Positions 1 through 7,089 of a DNA stretch of 16,892 nucleotides are shown here, one piece after another (within the stretch, counting starts at the first letter, position 1; each line of letters begins with the position of its first letter). This stretch comes from CAWIVJ01 sp963839525 (GTDB taxonomy: Bacteria > Cyanobacteriota > Vampirovibrionia > Gastranaerophilales > Gastranaerophilaceae), in the NCBI GenBank assembly GCA_963839525.1, contig CAWIVJ010000008.1, positions 1 through 16,892 on the forward strand. Direction: 5' to 3'. A program made the translations under genes and the position numbers. The notes under the pieces were generated by a model. The model was not told where the DNA came from. It was given only the letters and a program-made list of their open reading frames with translations, and did no database searches.

Positions 1-368
1 TAAACTATTTTATGCAAAATTCCGTTTATAACCTTTTCCCCGATAATATAAGTTTTTTCATCACATTTTTGCAAAACAGTCTTCAAGGCGTTTTTTGAAA
101 TAACTTCTTGTGTGAGTTTGTCAATACAAAATTTGTAGTGTACCGCTTCGCTTTTATCCACTTTGTGCGGGGATTGCAAAAAGTCAGTATCACAGTTTAT
201 AAAATATTCATCATTGAGCAAATAAATTTCAGGCGAACAATTTTCAGGGCATAAAACACAATTAAAATGTTTGCTCGGAAATTCATTGAAAAAAGATTTT
301 TCATCAAGTGATAAATATTCCCTGCAGGTAATTTTAGGCACAAGCGCTTTTCGTAAATATTTAATCAA
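1..368 (-). CDS. Unrecognised cysteine-rich protein, 3' end cut by window edge
   Basis: An open frame without stops runs from about 368 to the left edge on the minus strand (about 122 codons visible). The likeliest start is TTG at 366-368, one base after the TAG stop of the upstream gene (370-372). The frame stays open a few codons further upstream, with no ATG. The start is therefore uncertain and may depend on translational coupling. The visible product contains a C-x2-C-x3-C cluster (NCVLCPENC) and several more single cysteines, which could suggest metal binding. No family was recognised. Its near-overlap with the 365-residue gene upstream indicates one operon and probably a joint function. 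The alternative, a chance open frame, is less likely because the translation looks protein-like and keeps to one frame across the whole edge region. Confidence 0.55.
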   Translation of the reverse strand, partial: MIKYLRKALVPKITCREYLSLDEKSFFNEFPSKHFNCVLCPENCSPEIYLLNDEYFINCDTDFLQSPHKVDKSEAVHYKFCIDKLTQEVISKNALKTVLQKCDEKTYIIGEKVINGILHKIV

Positions 369-369
369 T

Positions 370-1467
370 CTATATAATTTCCCATTTTTTTAGGCATTCT
401 TCAATAATTGCATCTTTAGCAGACGTATTTAAATTGCTAGAATTTGGTTCGGCAAATTGTATTGTTCTTTTGTTTCCCCTGCCTTCTTCAAATTTAAATT
501 GTATGTGTATTCTTCTTGGAGTTAAATTCTTTATCCTATTTTCAAATTCATCCACCCCTAAAACATTTAAAAGACCTTTTCTTGATTTCAAGGCACTGTC
601 TAATGTTTCATCATCGTACAAACGCCCTTCTATCCTTACAAAATCAATATCTTTTATGCCATATTTAAGTGAAGTAGCAAAATCTTCTTTTCGCATAGTT
701 AATAATTTCTCAAGGTCAAAATATTTTTTGTTTTCGGCATTATCAAAAAAGGTTTTATCATCAAGTAAAATTTTTGCAAAATTTGCCTTAATCTCTTGTA
801 TAACTTTAAAACTCTTGCATTTTATTCTTAATCTTGCGAGTTTTGGAATATATACAAGCGTTATAGCGTTTGCTTTGCGCTGTTTTACGGTTTCAAATTT
901 TTTACTTTCATCATTCGCAATATACTCATTTTTTATATAACCGCCGTAATTTATTATGTAAGCAATTTTATTTGGTTTCCTGTAAACATCAATTTCAACT
1001 TGCTTCCCCATTCCTTCAGTCGAGAAAAAAGCCGAAAGTGCTTGTTTAAATTCTTCCAGTTTGTTTTCAATAGGTTCTTTTTGCGCGTTGCCGTCAAATT
1101 CTTTGAAGTTGTCTATATTATCAATGTTTAGCCATTGAAAAATATCATAAATGGCTTTGTCATTTTTGATAAACACAAGACAAGCAAGCTCAAATGTATC
1201 AAGTTCACTATGCTGTATATCAAGACTGTTTGCATATTTTATCAAATCGGGTCTTGCTTTTTCGCACGCTACATCATTAATTAAGTTGAAATAGTTTTTT
1301 ATTTCATCGGGGCATTTTTCATATCGCTCGCAGAATTCGTCTTCAAAATGCTCAAGGTTGATAATTTTGTCTAATCCAAAATTATCGAAAATTAGCTGCA
1401 ATGTTTTTGTGCCTGTTCTTCTTGCAAAATTTTTAGGTTTAAAAGCCTTGCTTGTTTTCAAAATCAT
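370..1467 (-). CDS. Unrecognised 365-residue protein, first gene of a two-gene operon
   Basis: The frame begins at ATG 1467 behind a strong Shine-Dalgarno (GGGAGGA, about 10 nt upstream) and encodes a soluble, charged protein with no signal peptide or membrane segment. The N-terminal half is helical in character with many acidic residues. The central part (about residues 155-235) reads like alternating beta strands, for example VEIDVYRK, KIAYIINYGGY, AITLVYIP and RLRIKCKS. The C-terminal part has a second beta-rich stretch (RRIHIQFKFEEG). No catalytic motif, P-loop, helix-turn-helix or nuclease signature was found, and the family was not recognised. It is followed after one base by the cysteine-rich partial gene. 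Two coupled unknown genes behind a palindromic leader would suit an accessory or defence-type operon, but nothing seen in the protein proves that. Confidence 0.8.
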   Translation of the reverse strand: MILKTSKAFKPKNFARRTGTKTLQLIFDNFGLDKIINLEHFEDEFCERYEKCPDEIKNYFNLINDVACEKARPDLIKYANSLDIQHSELDTFELACLVFIKNDKAIYDIFQWLNIDNIDNFKEFDGNAQKEPIENKLEEFKQALSAFFSTEGMGKQVEIDVYRKPNKIAYIINYGGYIKNEYIANDESKKFETVKQRKANAITLVYIPKLARLRIKCKSFKVIQEIKANFAKILLDDKTFFDNAENKKYFDLEKLLTMRKEDFATSLKYGIKDIDFVRIEGRLYDDETLDSALKSRKGLLNVLGVDEFENRIKNLTPRRIHIQFKFEEGRGNKRTIQFAEPNSSNLNTSAKDAIIEECLKKWEII

Positions 1468-1507
1468 CTTTGATACATCCTCCCTGCTTATTCATTAACA
1501 CGTCGGC

Positions 1508-1547
1508 AGATAATTTAATTTGGGTAATGTATATTATTAAATTATCT
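1508..1547. promoter_or_regulatory. 12-bp perfect inverted repeat in leader of left operon
   Basis: AGATAATTTAAT (1508-1519) and its exact complement ATTAAATTATCT (1536-1547) are separated by 16 nt. The repeat lies about 40 bp upstream of the start codon at 1467 and just downstream (minus strand) of the candidate -10 at 1567-1572. It could be a repressor operator or an RNA hairpin in the 5' leader. The stem is almost all A-T and has no following T-run, so a terminator is unlikely. Confidence 0.5.
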
Positions 1548-1732
1548 CAGCTCCCCTTACTACAATTATAATTCTAGGCTTCAAATTTTTCTTCAAATAT
1601 TAACAAAAAATTAATTATTCAAGATAAAAGGTTAAAAAATGCTTAATTTTTCACGCAACATTTTTAAGTAAATAAGTTCGGAAGTTGTCAATTACATTCC
1701 ATTTATTAACTCCAATTTTGACGAAGCTAAAA

Positions 1733-1750
1733 GGTGCAAAAAATTGCACC
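1733..1750. repeat. Short perfect hairpin, GGTGCAA stem
   Basis: GGTGCAA and TTGCACC form a 7-bp stem around an AAAA loop. On the minus strand it reads as a hairpin followed by TTTT, about 30 nt beyond the main terminator of the 231-residue gene, so it could be a backup terminator. Its symmetric shape also resembles the small dispersed palindromes found between genes. Only one copy was seen in this window. Confidence 0.4.
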
Positions 1751-1770
1751 CCTACTTGAAAAAAGAAAGG

Positions 1771-1815
1771 AAATTAAAAACCAAGAGCAAAATTTTTGTG
1801 AAAATTTGCCTCTTG
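1771..1815 (-). terminator. Rho-independent terminator of the 231-residue orphan gene
   Basis: On the minus strand, a few bases after the stop at 1820-1822, CAAGAG pairs with CTCTTG (with a one-base bulge and further A-T pairs inward), and the hairpin is followed by GGTTTTTAATTT. Stem plus T-run in this position is a typical intrinsic terminator. Confidence 0.65.
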
Positions 1816-1819
1816 CCTC

Positions 1820-2515
1820 TTAATATGAATTTATAAAAGCATCAACATCTTGAGGCTTTCTCATATAAAGTAAACTTTCAAACTCATTGGTAGGATTTGC
1901 ATAACCACCGCCAACAAACCTAAACCCATTTTCTATGTTATTTAGGATCTTAGAAAATGACGTATTCTCAGTTTCAATGTCTTTTCGCTTAACTACTATA
2001 GAGTCGGACCTTAATATTTTTGGTCCGGCATATTTTTTCCCTGTTTTTTCAAGAATAGCGATATTTGGGATATCAGTTCCCGTACCATAATAATTTGTTA
2101 ATCTTAATTGTTTTTTGCCTGATAAAACACCTGCCAATTTTGTTACTGCTATTTCAAATTTTTGACTAACAGCTTTCCATATAGTATTCTCATTTACTGG
2201 ATCTATTAATGTAAATTTGTCCCCCAACCATTTTTTTTGTATTTTATGATATTTAAAAGTATCTTCAAACGCTCTTTCTGCTTTCATTTTTTCTACTAAA
2301 TCCCAAAGTTTTCGATTCTTTGTTTTAAATTCATTTATAACCTTAATGGTTGTTTCCATTCCTACATTTTCTATTTGTTCCATTACAGGAGCTACTTTTC
2401 TAGCTACTTGTAGAATTATTTCTTTTTCTGCTTCAGGAGTCATTCCAAATCCTAATCGATTATAGTGAGCTATTTTGTTTTTTCCGCTAGCACTAGATAT
2501 TTTAATTGTTTGCAT
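1820..2515 (-). CDS. Orphan 231-residue protein with N-terminal F-G-M leader
   Basis: The start is placed at ATG 2513-2515 because it has a strong Shine-Dalgarno (GGAAGGAT, about 4 nt upstream). An in-frame ATG 45 bp further out has none. The product is lysine-rich and soluble, with no signal peptide or membrane segment. Residues 1-25 form a polar leader that ends in L-G-F-G-M (F23, G24, M25). Residues 26-80 look like a long helix of heptad-like character. The C-terminal third contains a glycine patch (VGGGYANP) and ends in an aromatic-rich tail. No family or catalytic motif was recognised. The leader resembles those of the proteins at 9796 and 13856, although the bodies are unrelated. It stands alone, with its own terminator, and no convincing promoter was found in the 276 bp upstream. 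Confidence 0.8.
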   Translation of the reverse strand: MQTIKISSASGKNKIAHYNRLGFGMTPEAEKEIILQVARKVAPVMEQIENVGMETTIKVINEFKTKNRKLWDLVEKMKAERAFEDTFKYHKIQKKWLGDKFTLIDPVNENTIWKAVSQKFEIAVTKLAGVLSGKKQLRLTNYYGTGTDIPNIAILEKTGKKYAGPKILRSDSIVVKRKDIETENTSFSKILNNIENGFRFVGGGYANPTNEFESLLYMRKPQDVDAFINSY

Positions 2516-2791
2516 AATATCCTTCCTTCTTTCTTTTCTAATAAATTGAGTTTTACACATGCCTTAAAACTTGTGAAAAAAAATTTTGCTATCCCACCCC
2601 CTTATTATTACAAAATTGTTACATTTAGTGATGCTTGTAATACTTAAGAATGACTTTTATGCATATTTTTGTAAATACTTGTTATAATGTAAATATATAG
2701 ATGTAGCATTTGACAGAAAGTAAACTTTTTTTCTATAATCCTTAACTTTTCAAAACCAGTATTATTTTTAGTTTATTTTCATTAAGATTTT

Positions 2792-3271
2792 CTAATCTAA
2801 TATGAATCTTCTTTCAATCCAGCGAATAAGGCGTATCCAAGAGTTTTCGTTTTCTGCATTAATTGATCCTACTAAAATAGTCTTTGCACCCAGCAGCTTT
2901 CCTGCAAGAATATCTGTAAGAGGTCTGTCTCCCACAATTATAACTTCTTTGTGGTGAACGTTTATCTCATGCAATAATTTTTTCATGGCTTTTGTTGATG
3001 GTTTTTTTGCATTATCAATAACTTTAAAATTTGATATACTTCTTACTTTTTTAATATATTCCAATTTTTTATTGTTAGTAATAACTGCAATAAAGAAATC
3101 TTCGCTAACTTCTTTAAGCCATTTTTCGGTTTTTTCATTATATTTGCCGGATTTAGACACCATAATAGTGCTGTCTAAATCAAAAAATATAGCTTTTATA
3201 CCCATACTTTTTAGCAAATTTAAATCAATTTCGTAAATATTTTTTAAATTAAAATCCGGTTTTAATAGCAT
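2792..3271 (-). CDS. yqeG: YqeG family HAD-IIIA phosphatase
   Basis: A 159-residue HAD-superfamily phosphatase of the YqeG type, related to Gep4-like phosphatidylglycerophosphate phosphatases. The four HAD motifs are visible: FFDLDST (nucleophile D31, acid/base D33), ITNN (T65), a lysine at K90 in AKKPS, and GDRPLTD (D115, D120). Length and compact capless layout match the family. By homology it may dephosphorylate phosphatidylglycerophosphate or a similar small substrate; the substrate is not evident from sequence. Its ATG lies inside the last codons of the upstream kinase gene (overlap ATGCTATTAA, 10 bp) with AGGGA just upstream, which indicates translational coupling. It is the last gene of the three-gene minus-strand cluster. 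No strong terminator follows, only a weak 5-bp hairpin at the stop. Confidence 0.88.
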   Translation of the reverse strand: MLLKPDFNLKNIYEIDLNLLKSMGIKAIFFDLDSTIMVSKSGKYNEKTEKWLKEVSEDFFIAVITNNKKLEYIKKVRSISNFKVIDNAKKPSTKAMKKLLHEINVHHKEVIIVGDRPLTDILAGKLLGAKTILVGSINAENENSWIRLIRWIERRFILD

Positions 3272-3792
3272 TTTTCCCTACTTATTTTTTTTGCTAATTC
3301 AATAGCCTTTATCCTTAATGTTTCATAATCTGAACTATTATTATCAATAATATAATCCCAATCTTTTATATTATCCAGACCTATTTCGGTTATATCATTT
3401 TCTCCAATTAATTGTCCTCTTTTAGCTCTTGTTTCCCGTGATGCCTCAATGCGTATTGCTATTGCGCCTGCCGATTTAAAAACTTCATATTCGTGAGGAA
3501 CTCTGACATCAGTTACAATTATTTTTTCAGGCTGGGAAATAATTTTTTTAAGCCAGTAATCAGGATCTTGTGCCCTTCCCCAATTGCCTAAATCTATTAA
3601 GCCCTGACGATAAAAAGGTTTATTTTTTTCGATTTCTTCGTAAGTTAAGCCTTTTTGCTTTCCGTATTCAAGCTTAATTACATCGCCCATTGCGAATCTT
3701 TTATAATCAGGCATTTGTTCAAGCAAAACTTTTGCAACGGTGTCTTTACCCGAATATTGCTTACCTGAAAATATAATAATTTTTTCTGCCAT
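3262..3792 (-). CDS. P-loop kinase resembling phosphomevalonate/dNMP kinases
   Basis: A 176-residue P-loop kinase with Walker A SGKQYSGKDT at residues 9-18. Later landmarks are GDVIKLEYG (36-44), YRQGLIDLGNWGRAQDPDYW (61-80), TDVRVPHE (94-101), an Arg-rich lid-like segment RETRAKRG (119-126) and ENDITEIGLDN (131-141). The order D-P-x-Y/F-W, D-x-R, lid arginines, then G-L-D-N with D/W-D-x-x-I-x-N matches what I remember of animal-type phosphomevalonate kinases and, more loosely, T4-type deoxynucleoside monophosphate kinases. It is not a standard coaE, whose P-loop and core motifs differ. It probably transfers phosphate to a small phosphorylated metabolite or nucleotide; the substrate is unknown. 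AGGAAAG precedes the ATG. It lies between the papain-like gene and yqeG, overlapping yqeG by 10 bp. Confidence 0.8.
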   Translation of the reverse strand: MAEKIIIFSGKQYSGKDTVAKVLLEQMPDYKRFAMGDVIKLEYGKQKGLTYEEIEKNKPFYRQGLIDLGNWGRAQDPDYWLKKIISQPEKIIVTDVRVPHEYEVFKSAGAIAIRIEASRETRAKRGQLIGENDITEIGLDNIKDWDYIIDNNSSDYETLRIKAIELAKKISREKCY

Positions 3793-3825
3793 TTCTTTCC
3801 TAACTAAACTAATGTATCTTACTAA

Positions 3826-4365
3826 CTATTCAATTTCCTTGCTTTTACAAATTTCAATAATTTCCATTTGCCAGTGAACAGGTTTAATCCTGTTGCATTT
3901 TAGTTTGTATTTATAAGCAATTTTAAAACCGATATCCGCAATTGCTAAATACTCGGAGCAAACCATCCCCGGATTATCATTCCAAAAATTTATCTCTGAT
4001 ATTTCTTCCAGTGCTAACCCTGTGATTTGAGCAAATGAATAGCCCGGATTAAAATGAGGGTTTGCATAAAACTCCAGAGCATCTATATAAAGCGGTCTTT
4101 CGGCACAAAAAATCCCATTCGGTTTATAGTCTTTTAACCAGTCTTTATATTTAAGTTTTTTGCATCCTTTCCATTGTGCATGAGCTTCAAATACATACCA
4201 TTCATTTTTTATGTAAACTAATGCAAAAACATGCGATGCAATTTGGTTAACGGGAAGCTTTGTTGCTTTTTTGCTTAGTTTTTGAATAAGCTTTGAAATT
4301 AAAGCTTTTCCTATTTGGTAACCGACATAAGTTTTATTTTTATCTAAAGTCTCAATTTGAATCAT
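3826..4365 (-). CDS. Permuted papain-like (YiiX/NlpC-P60 type) hydrolase
   Basis: A 179-residue protein with the permuted papain-like arrangement: His comes first in ASHVFALV (H45) followed by VFEAHAQWKG (E60), and the presumed nucleophile Cys comes late in GMVCSEYLA (C136, followed by S137-E138). The order His-then-Cys and the C-S-E signature are typical of the YiiX/YebB branch of NlpC/P60 enzymes, which hydrolyse amide or ester bonds in peptidoglycan, lipids or proteins. The substrate cannot be told. No signal peptide is seen, so it is probably cytoplasmic. The Shine-Dalgarno is weak (GTAGAG, about 6 nt upstream). It is the first gene of the minus-strand cluster with the kinase (33 bp downstream) and yqeG, and is divergent from glyQ. 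Confidence 0.7.
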   Translation of the reverse strand: MIQIETLDKNKTYVGYQIGKALISKLIQKLSKKATKLPVNQIASHVFALVYIKNEWYVFEAHAQWKGCKKLKYKDWLKDYKPNGIFCAERPLYIDALEFYANPHFNPGYSFAQITGLALEEISEINFWNDNPGMVCSEYLAIADIGFKIAYKYKLKCNRIKPVHWQMEIIEICKSKEIE

Positions 4366-4455
4366 AATTGCTCTACTTATCTTTTAATAAAGAATAAAAT
4401 AACTTTTATAATAAGGCAATTATTTCAAATAAGTTAATATTTCTGTACTATTTTA

Positions 4456-4484
4456 TTGCTTTTTATTTTTGTTACAATTATAAT
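4456..4484 (+). promoter_or_regulatory. Sigma70-type promoter of glyQ
   Basis: TTGCTT (4456-4461), a 17-nt spacer and TATAAT (4479-4484) make a near-consensus promoter. Transcription would begin near 4491, giving a leader of about 90 nt before glyQ. I saw no T-box signature or glycine-riboswitch-like core in that leader; only an imperfect hairpin (GCTTGAG with CTCAA..GC, about 4493-4533) is present. Confidence 0.75.
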
Positions 4485-4581
4485 TGCTAAATGGCTTGAG
4501 AAAGTATAAATAGAAAAGCAAACTCAATAAGCGGACATAACAGTATATTACCTTTTAATTGTTCTCTTTAAACGAGGAAAA

Positions 4582-5472
4582 ATGGCATTAACCTTTCAGG
4601 AACTTATATTAAACTTATCAAAATTTTGGTCGGATTATGGTTGTATAATCCAGCAGCCTTATGATATAGAAAAGGGTGCTTCAACAATGAATCCTGCAAC
4701 TTTTTTACGCTCATTAGGACCGGAACCCTGGAATACGGCAATGGTTGAACCCTGCAGAAGACCTACTGATGCCAGATATGGAGAAAATCCTAACAGATTG
4801 GGACATTATTTTCAGTATCAGGTTATATTAAAACCTTCCCCTAAGGATGCTCAGGAGCTTTATTTAAAAAGTTTGGAAGCAATGGGGATTGATTTATCAA
4901 AACATGATATAAGATTTGTCGAAGATAATTGGGAATCCCCCACTCTAGGTGCAGCCGGTGTAGGTTGGGAAGTTTGGCTTGATGGAATGGAAATTACTCA
5001 ATTTACTTATTTTCAACAGGTTGGCGGGCTTGAAATCCGTCCTGTAGCCTTGGAATTAACTTACGGACTTGAAAGAATCGCAATATATTTGCAAAATGTC
5101 AATTCGGTTTTTGATGTTATGTGGAATAAAGAACTAAAATATGGTGAAATTTATCTTCAAAACGAAATTGAACAGTCAAAATATAATTTTGAAGTTTCAT
5201 CTGCTGATTCACTTTTTAAAATGTTTGATTTGTACCAAAAAGAGGTAGAAAATTGTATTAATTCTGAGCTGGTTTTACCTGCTTATGACTATGTACTAAA
5301 GTGTTCACATACTTTTAATTTGCTTGATGCCAGAGGAGTTATAAGCAAAGATGAAAGAATAAATTTTATAAATCGTGTTAGGACAATGGCTGCAGCCGTT
5401 GCAAAATTATATGTAAAACAAAGAGAAAATTTAGGTTTTCCTTTATGTAAATCTGAGAAAGTCGGAATATAA
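4582..5472 (+). CDS. glyQ: Glycyl-tRNA synthetase alpha subunit
   Basis: A 296-residue protein of normal length for the alpha chain of the bacterial alpha2-beta2 glycyl-tRNA synthetase, which carries the class II catalytic core and makes glycyl-adenylate and Gly-tRNA. The N-terminus (LTFQELILNLSKFW, CIIQQPYDIEKGAS) and the block EPWNTAMVEPCRRPTDARYG are hallmark sequences. FVEDNWESPTLGAAGVGWEVW and GLEIRPVALELTYGLERIA follow in the expected order. GAGG lies 5 nt before the ATG. The partner beta chain (glyS), often next door, is not in this window. Instead an amino-acid permease gene starts 3 bp after the stop, so uptake and charging may be co-transcribed from the promoter at 4456-4484. Confidence 0.97.
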   Translation: MALTFQELILNLSKFWSDYGCIIQQPYDIEKGASTMNPATFLRSLGPEPWNTAMVEPCRRPTDARYGENPNRLGHYFQYQVILKPSPKDAQELYLKSLEAMGIDLSKHDIRFVEDNWESPTLGAAGVGWEVWLDGMEITQFTYFQQVGGLEIRPVALELTYGLERIAIYLQNVNSVFDVMWNKELKYGEIYLQNEIEQSKYNFEVSSADSLFKMFDLYQKEVENCINSELVLPAYDYVLKCSHTFNLLDARGVISKDERINFINRVRTMAAAVAKLYVKQRENLGFPLCKSEKVGI

Positions 5473-5475
5473 AAA

Positions 5476-7089
5476 ATGAAAGATTCACACAGAGCAAATT
5501 TTTCAAAACAATTTTTGAGAAATATAATTAAAAGAAAAAACCCTGATGTAATGCTTGAACAGGCAAAAACAGAAGGTTTGGAAAAAACTTTAGGTGTTTG
5601 GGATTTAATTATCCTTGGAATTGGTGCAATTATTGGTTCGGGGATTTTTGCTGTTGTGGGTATAGCAGCGGCAGGAGGTCCTGAAAGTATTGGTGCAGGA
5701 CCTGCTCTTACAGCATCAATGATAATCGCTGCTTTTGCGTGTGTTTTTTCAGCACTTTGCTACTCTGAATTTGCGTCAATGATTCCGGTTGCAGGAGGGG
5801 CTTATGTTTATACTTTTGCTACTTTAGGAGAATTTGCAGCATGGATGATAGGTTGGATTTTAATGCTTGAATACGCTATAGGATATATTGCCGTAGCTTG
5901 TGCCTGGTCAAACCATTTTATACAATTGTTAAAAGGTTTTTCTAATTATCTTCCTAGCTGGCTTGTAAATCCTCCTGTTTGGTTGGTGAGTGATTCAAGA
6001 TCCGCAGCAAAAATTTTAACAGAAAATGGTATAGAGCCAAATACTGTAATCCCTTCTATTTTGGGAATTCCTGTCAGTATAAATTTACCTGCAATTTTTA
6101 TTATTGCTGTTATGACTTTAATGTTGATAAGAGGGATAAAGGATTCAACAAAAATGGCTGGAATTATGGTTTTTGTAAAATTATCAGTAATTGCTTTGTT
6201 TATATTGGTAGGAGCATTTTATGTCAAGCCGGAAAATTGGGCACCTTTTGCTCCAAACGGATTTGAAGGTATTTTTATGGGAGCATTTATAATTTTCTTT
6301 GCATACATAGGTTTTGATGCCCTTGCAACTACCGCAGAAGAATGTAAAAACCCTCAAAAAGATTTACCGATAGGTATTATAGGCTCTTTAATTATTACTA
6401 CAATTGTTTATGTTTTGGTTGCTTTCGTACTTACAGGCTTACAGCCTACAAGCGGAACTTTAATTCCTCAAGGATTTTTGAAAGCTCCTATGGCTTATAC
6501 TATGGGCATGGTAGGGCAAAATTGGGTAGCAGGACTTATTTCGATAGGTTCATTAGCAGGTTTAACTTCAGTTCTTCTGGTGCTTCAATTAGCTGCAACC
6601 AGAATTCTATACGCTATGAGCAGGGATAATTTTTTGCCAAAAAAACTTCAAAAACTTCACCCCAAATTTCATACTCCTCATGTATTAACATGGGCAGTTG
6701 GAATAGTCTGCGTTATTGGAACTTTAACTCTAGATTTAAATGTAGCGGCTGAATTGTGTAACTTCGGTACTTTCACAGCATTTATAATTGTTTGTATTGC
6801 TGTATTAATTCTGAGAAAGACAGATCCTGAAAGACATAGACCTTTTAAGGTTCCTTTTTCTCCATGGTTCCCTATATTAGGGATTATTTGTTGTGGCGGG
6901 CTAATGATTTATTCAATGCGTTCTTTGACAATTTCAGCGATGTTGTTTCCTGTTTGGATTGGAATAGGGGCTTTAATATATTTTCATTACGGATACAAAA
7001 AGAACAGAGTAACCGAAGTATTTAAAGCAAGAGAGGAAAAACAAAGAAAAGAAAAAGAGAAATATGAAGAACAGCCAATTACTAACTAA
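5476..7089 (+). CDS. APC family amino-acid permease, copy 1
   Basis: A 537-residue inner-membrane transporter of the amino acid-polyamine-organocation superfamily, closest in style to YfnA/CAT-like permeases. About 12 hydrophobic segments are visible. TM1 carries the substrate carboxylate-binding loop G-S-G (residues 54-56, in IIGSGIFAVVG), and TM6 has FFAYIGFDALATTAEE. A long insert of about 40 residues after TM4 (NPPVWLVSDSRSAAKI...) is shared with copy 2. The C-terminal tail is strongly charged (Lys/Glu-rich), cytoplasmic by prediction. The gene starts 3 bp after glyQ and overlaps copy 2 by 26 bp, so the three are one transcription unit. The transported amino acid cannot be read from sequence; linkage to glyQ makes a small neutral amino acid worth considering. 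Confidence 0.9.
   Translation: MKDSHRANFSKQFLRNIIKRKNPDVMLEQAKTEGLEKTLGVWDLIILGIGAIIGSGIFAVVGIAAAGGPESIGAGPALTASMIIAAFACVFSALCYSEFASMIPVAGGAYVYTFATLGEFAAWMIGWILMLEYAIGYIAVACAWSNHFIQLLKGFSNYLPSWLVNPPVWLVSDSRSAAKILTENGIEPNTVIPSILGIPVSINLPAIFIIAVMTLMLIRGIKDSTKMAGIMVFVKLSVIALFILVGAFYVKPENWAPFAPNGFEGIFMGAFIIFFAYIGFDALATTAEECKNPQKDLPIGIIGSLIITTIVYVLVAFVLTGLQPTSGTLIPQGFLKAPMAYTMGMVGQNWVAGLISIGSLAGLTSVLLVLQLAATRILYAMSRDNFLPKKLQKLHPKFHTPHVLTWAVGIVCVIGTLTLDLNVAAELCNFGTFTAFIIVCIAVLILRKTDPERHRPFKVPFSPWFPILGIICCGGLMIYSMRSLTISAMLFPVWIGIGALIYFHYGYKKNRVTEVFKAREEKQRKEKEKYEEQPITN

Larger units (their letters stand above)
1468..1819. other. 352-bp intergenic region with leader, inverted repeats and terminator
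   Basis: No convincing gene lies here. From right to left on the minus strand it holds the terminator of the 231-residue gene (1771-1815), a 7-bp hairpin (1733-1750), a long AT-rich stretch, a self-complementary AATTATAATT (1564-1573) that offers a TATAAT -10 element on either strand without a good -35, a 12-bp inverted repeat (1508-1547), and the Shine-Dalgarno of the left operon. A ten-codon frame at about 1639 has an AAAGG upstream but is too short to call. Confidence 0.6.

Noticed and set aside
434..940. A 168-codon open frame on the plus strand
   Set aside because: It lies opposite the 365-residue minus-strand gene, has no ribosome binding site, and its Ser/Phe/Leu-rich product is the usual shadow of an AT-rich gene.
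1639..1671. Ten-codon frame (MLNFSRNIFK) with AAAGG upstream
   Set aside because: Too short to support as a gene in AT-rich spacer.
2516..2560. Earlier start (MCKTQF...) for the 231-residue orphan
   Set aside because: No ribosome binding site upstream of that ATG, while the inner ATG has GGAAGGAT and yields the F-G leader.
2680..2688. Extended -10 element TGTTATAAT on the plus strand
   Set aside because: No good -35 and no plus-strand gene downstream before the minus-strand yqeG; left as a possible orphan start site only.
4420..4432. 13-nt palindrome TTATTTCAAATAA upstream of the papain-like gene
   Set aside because: Pure A-T symmetry of this length is expected by chance here, and no matching promoter spacing was found.
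4491..4581. T-box or glycine riboswitch in the glyQ leader
   Set aside because: The leader is only about 90 nt, lacks the T-box core sequence and a terminator hairpin, and shows only an imperfect stem.
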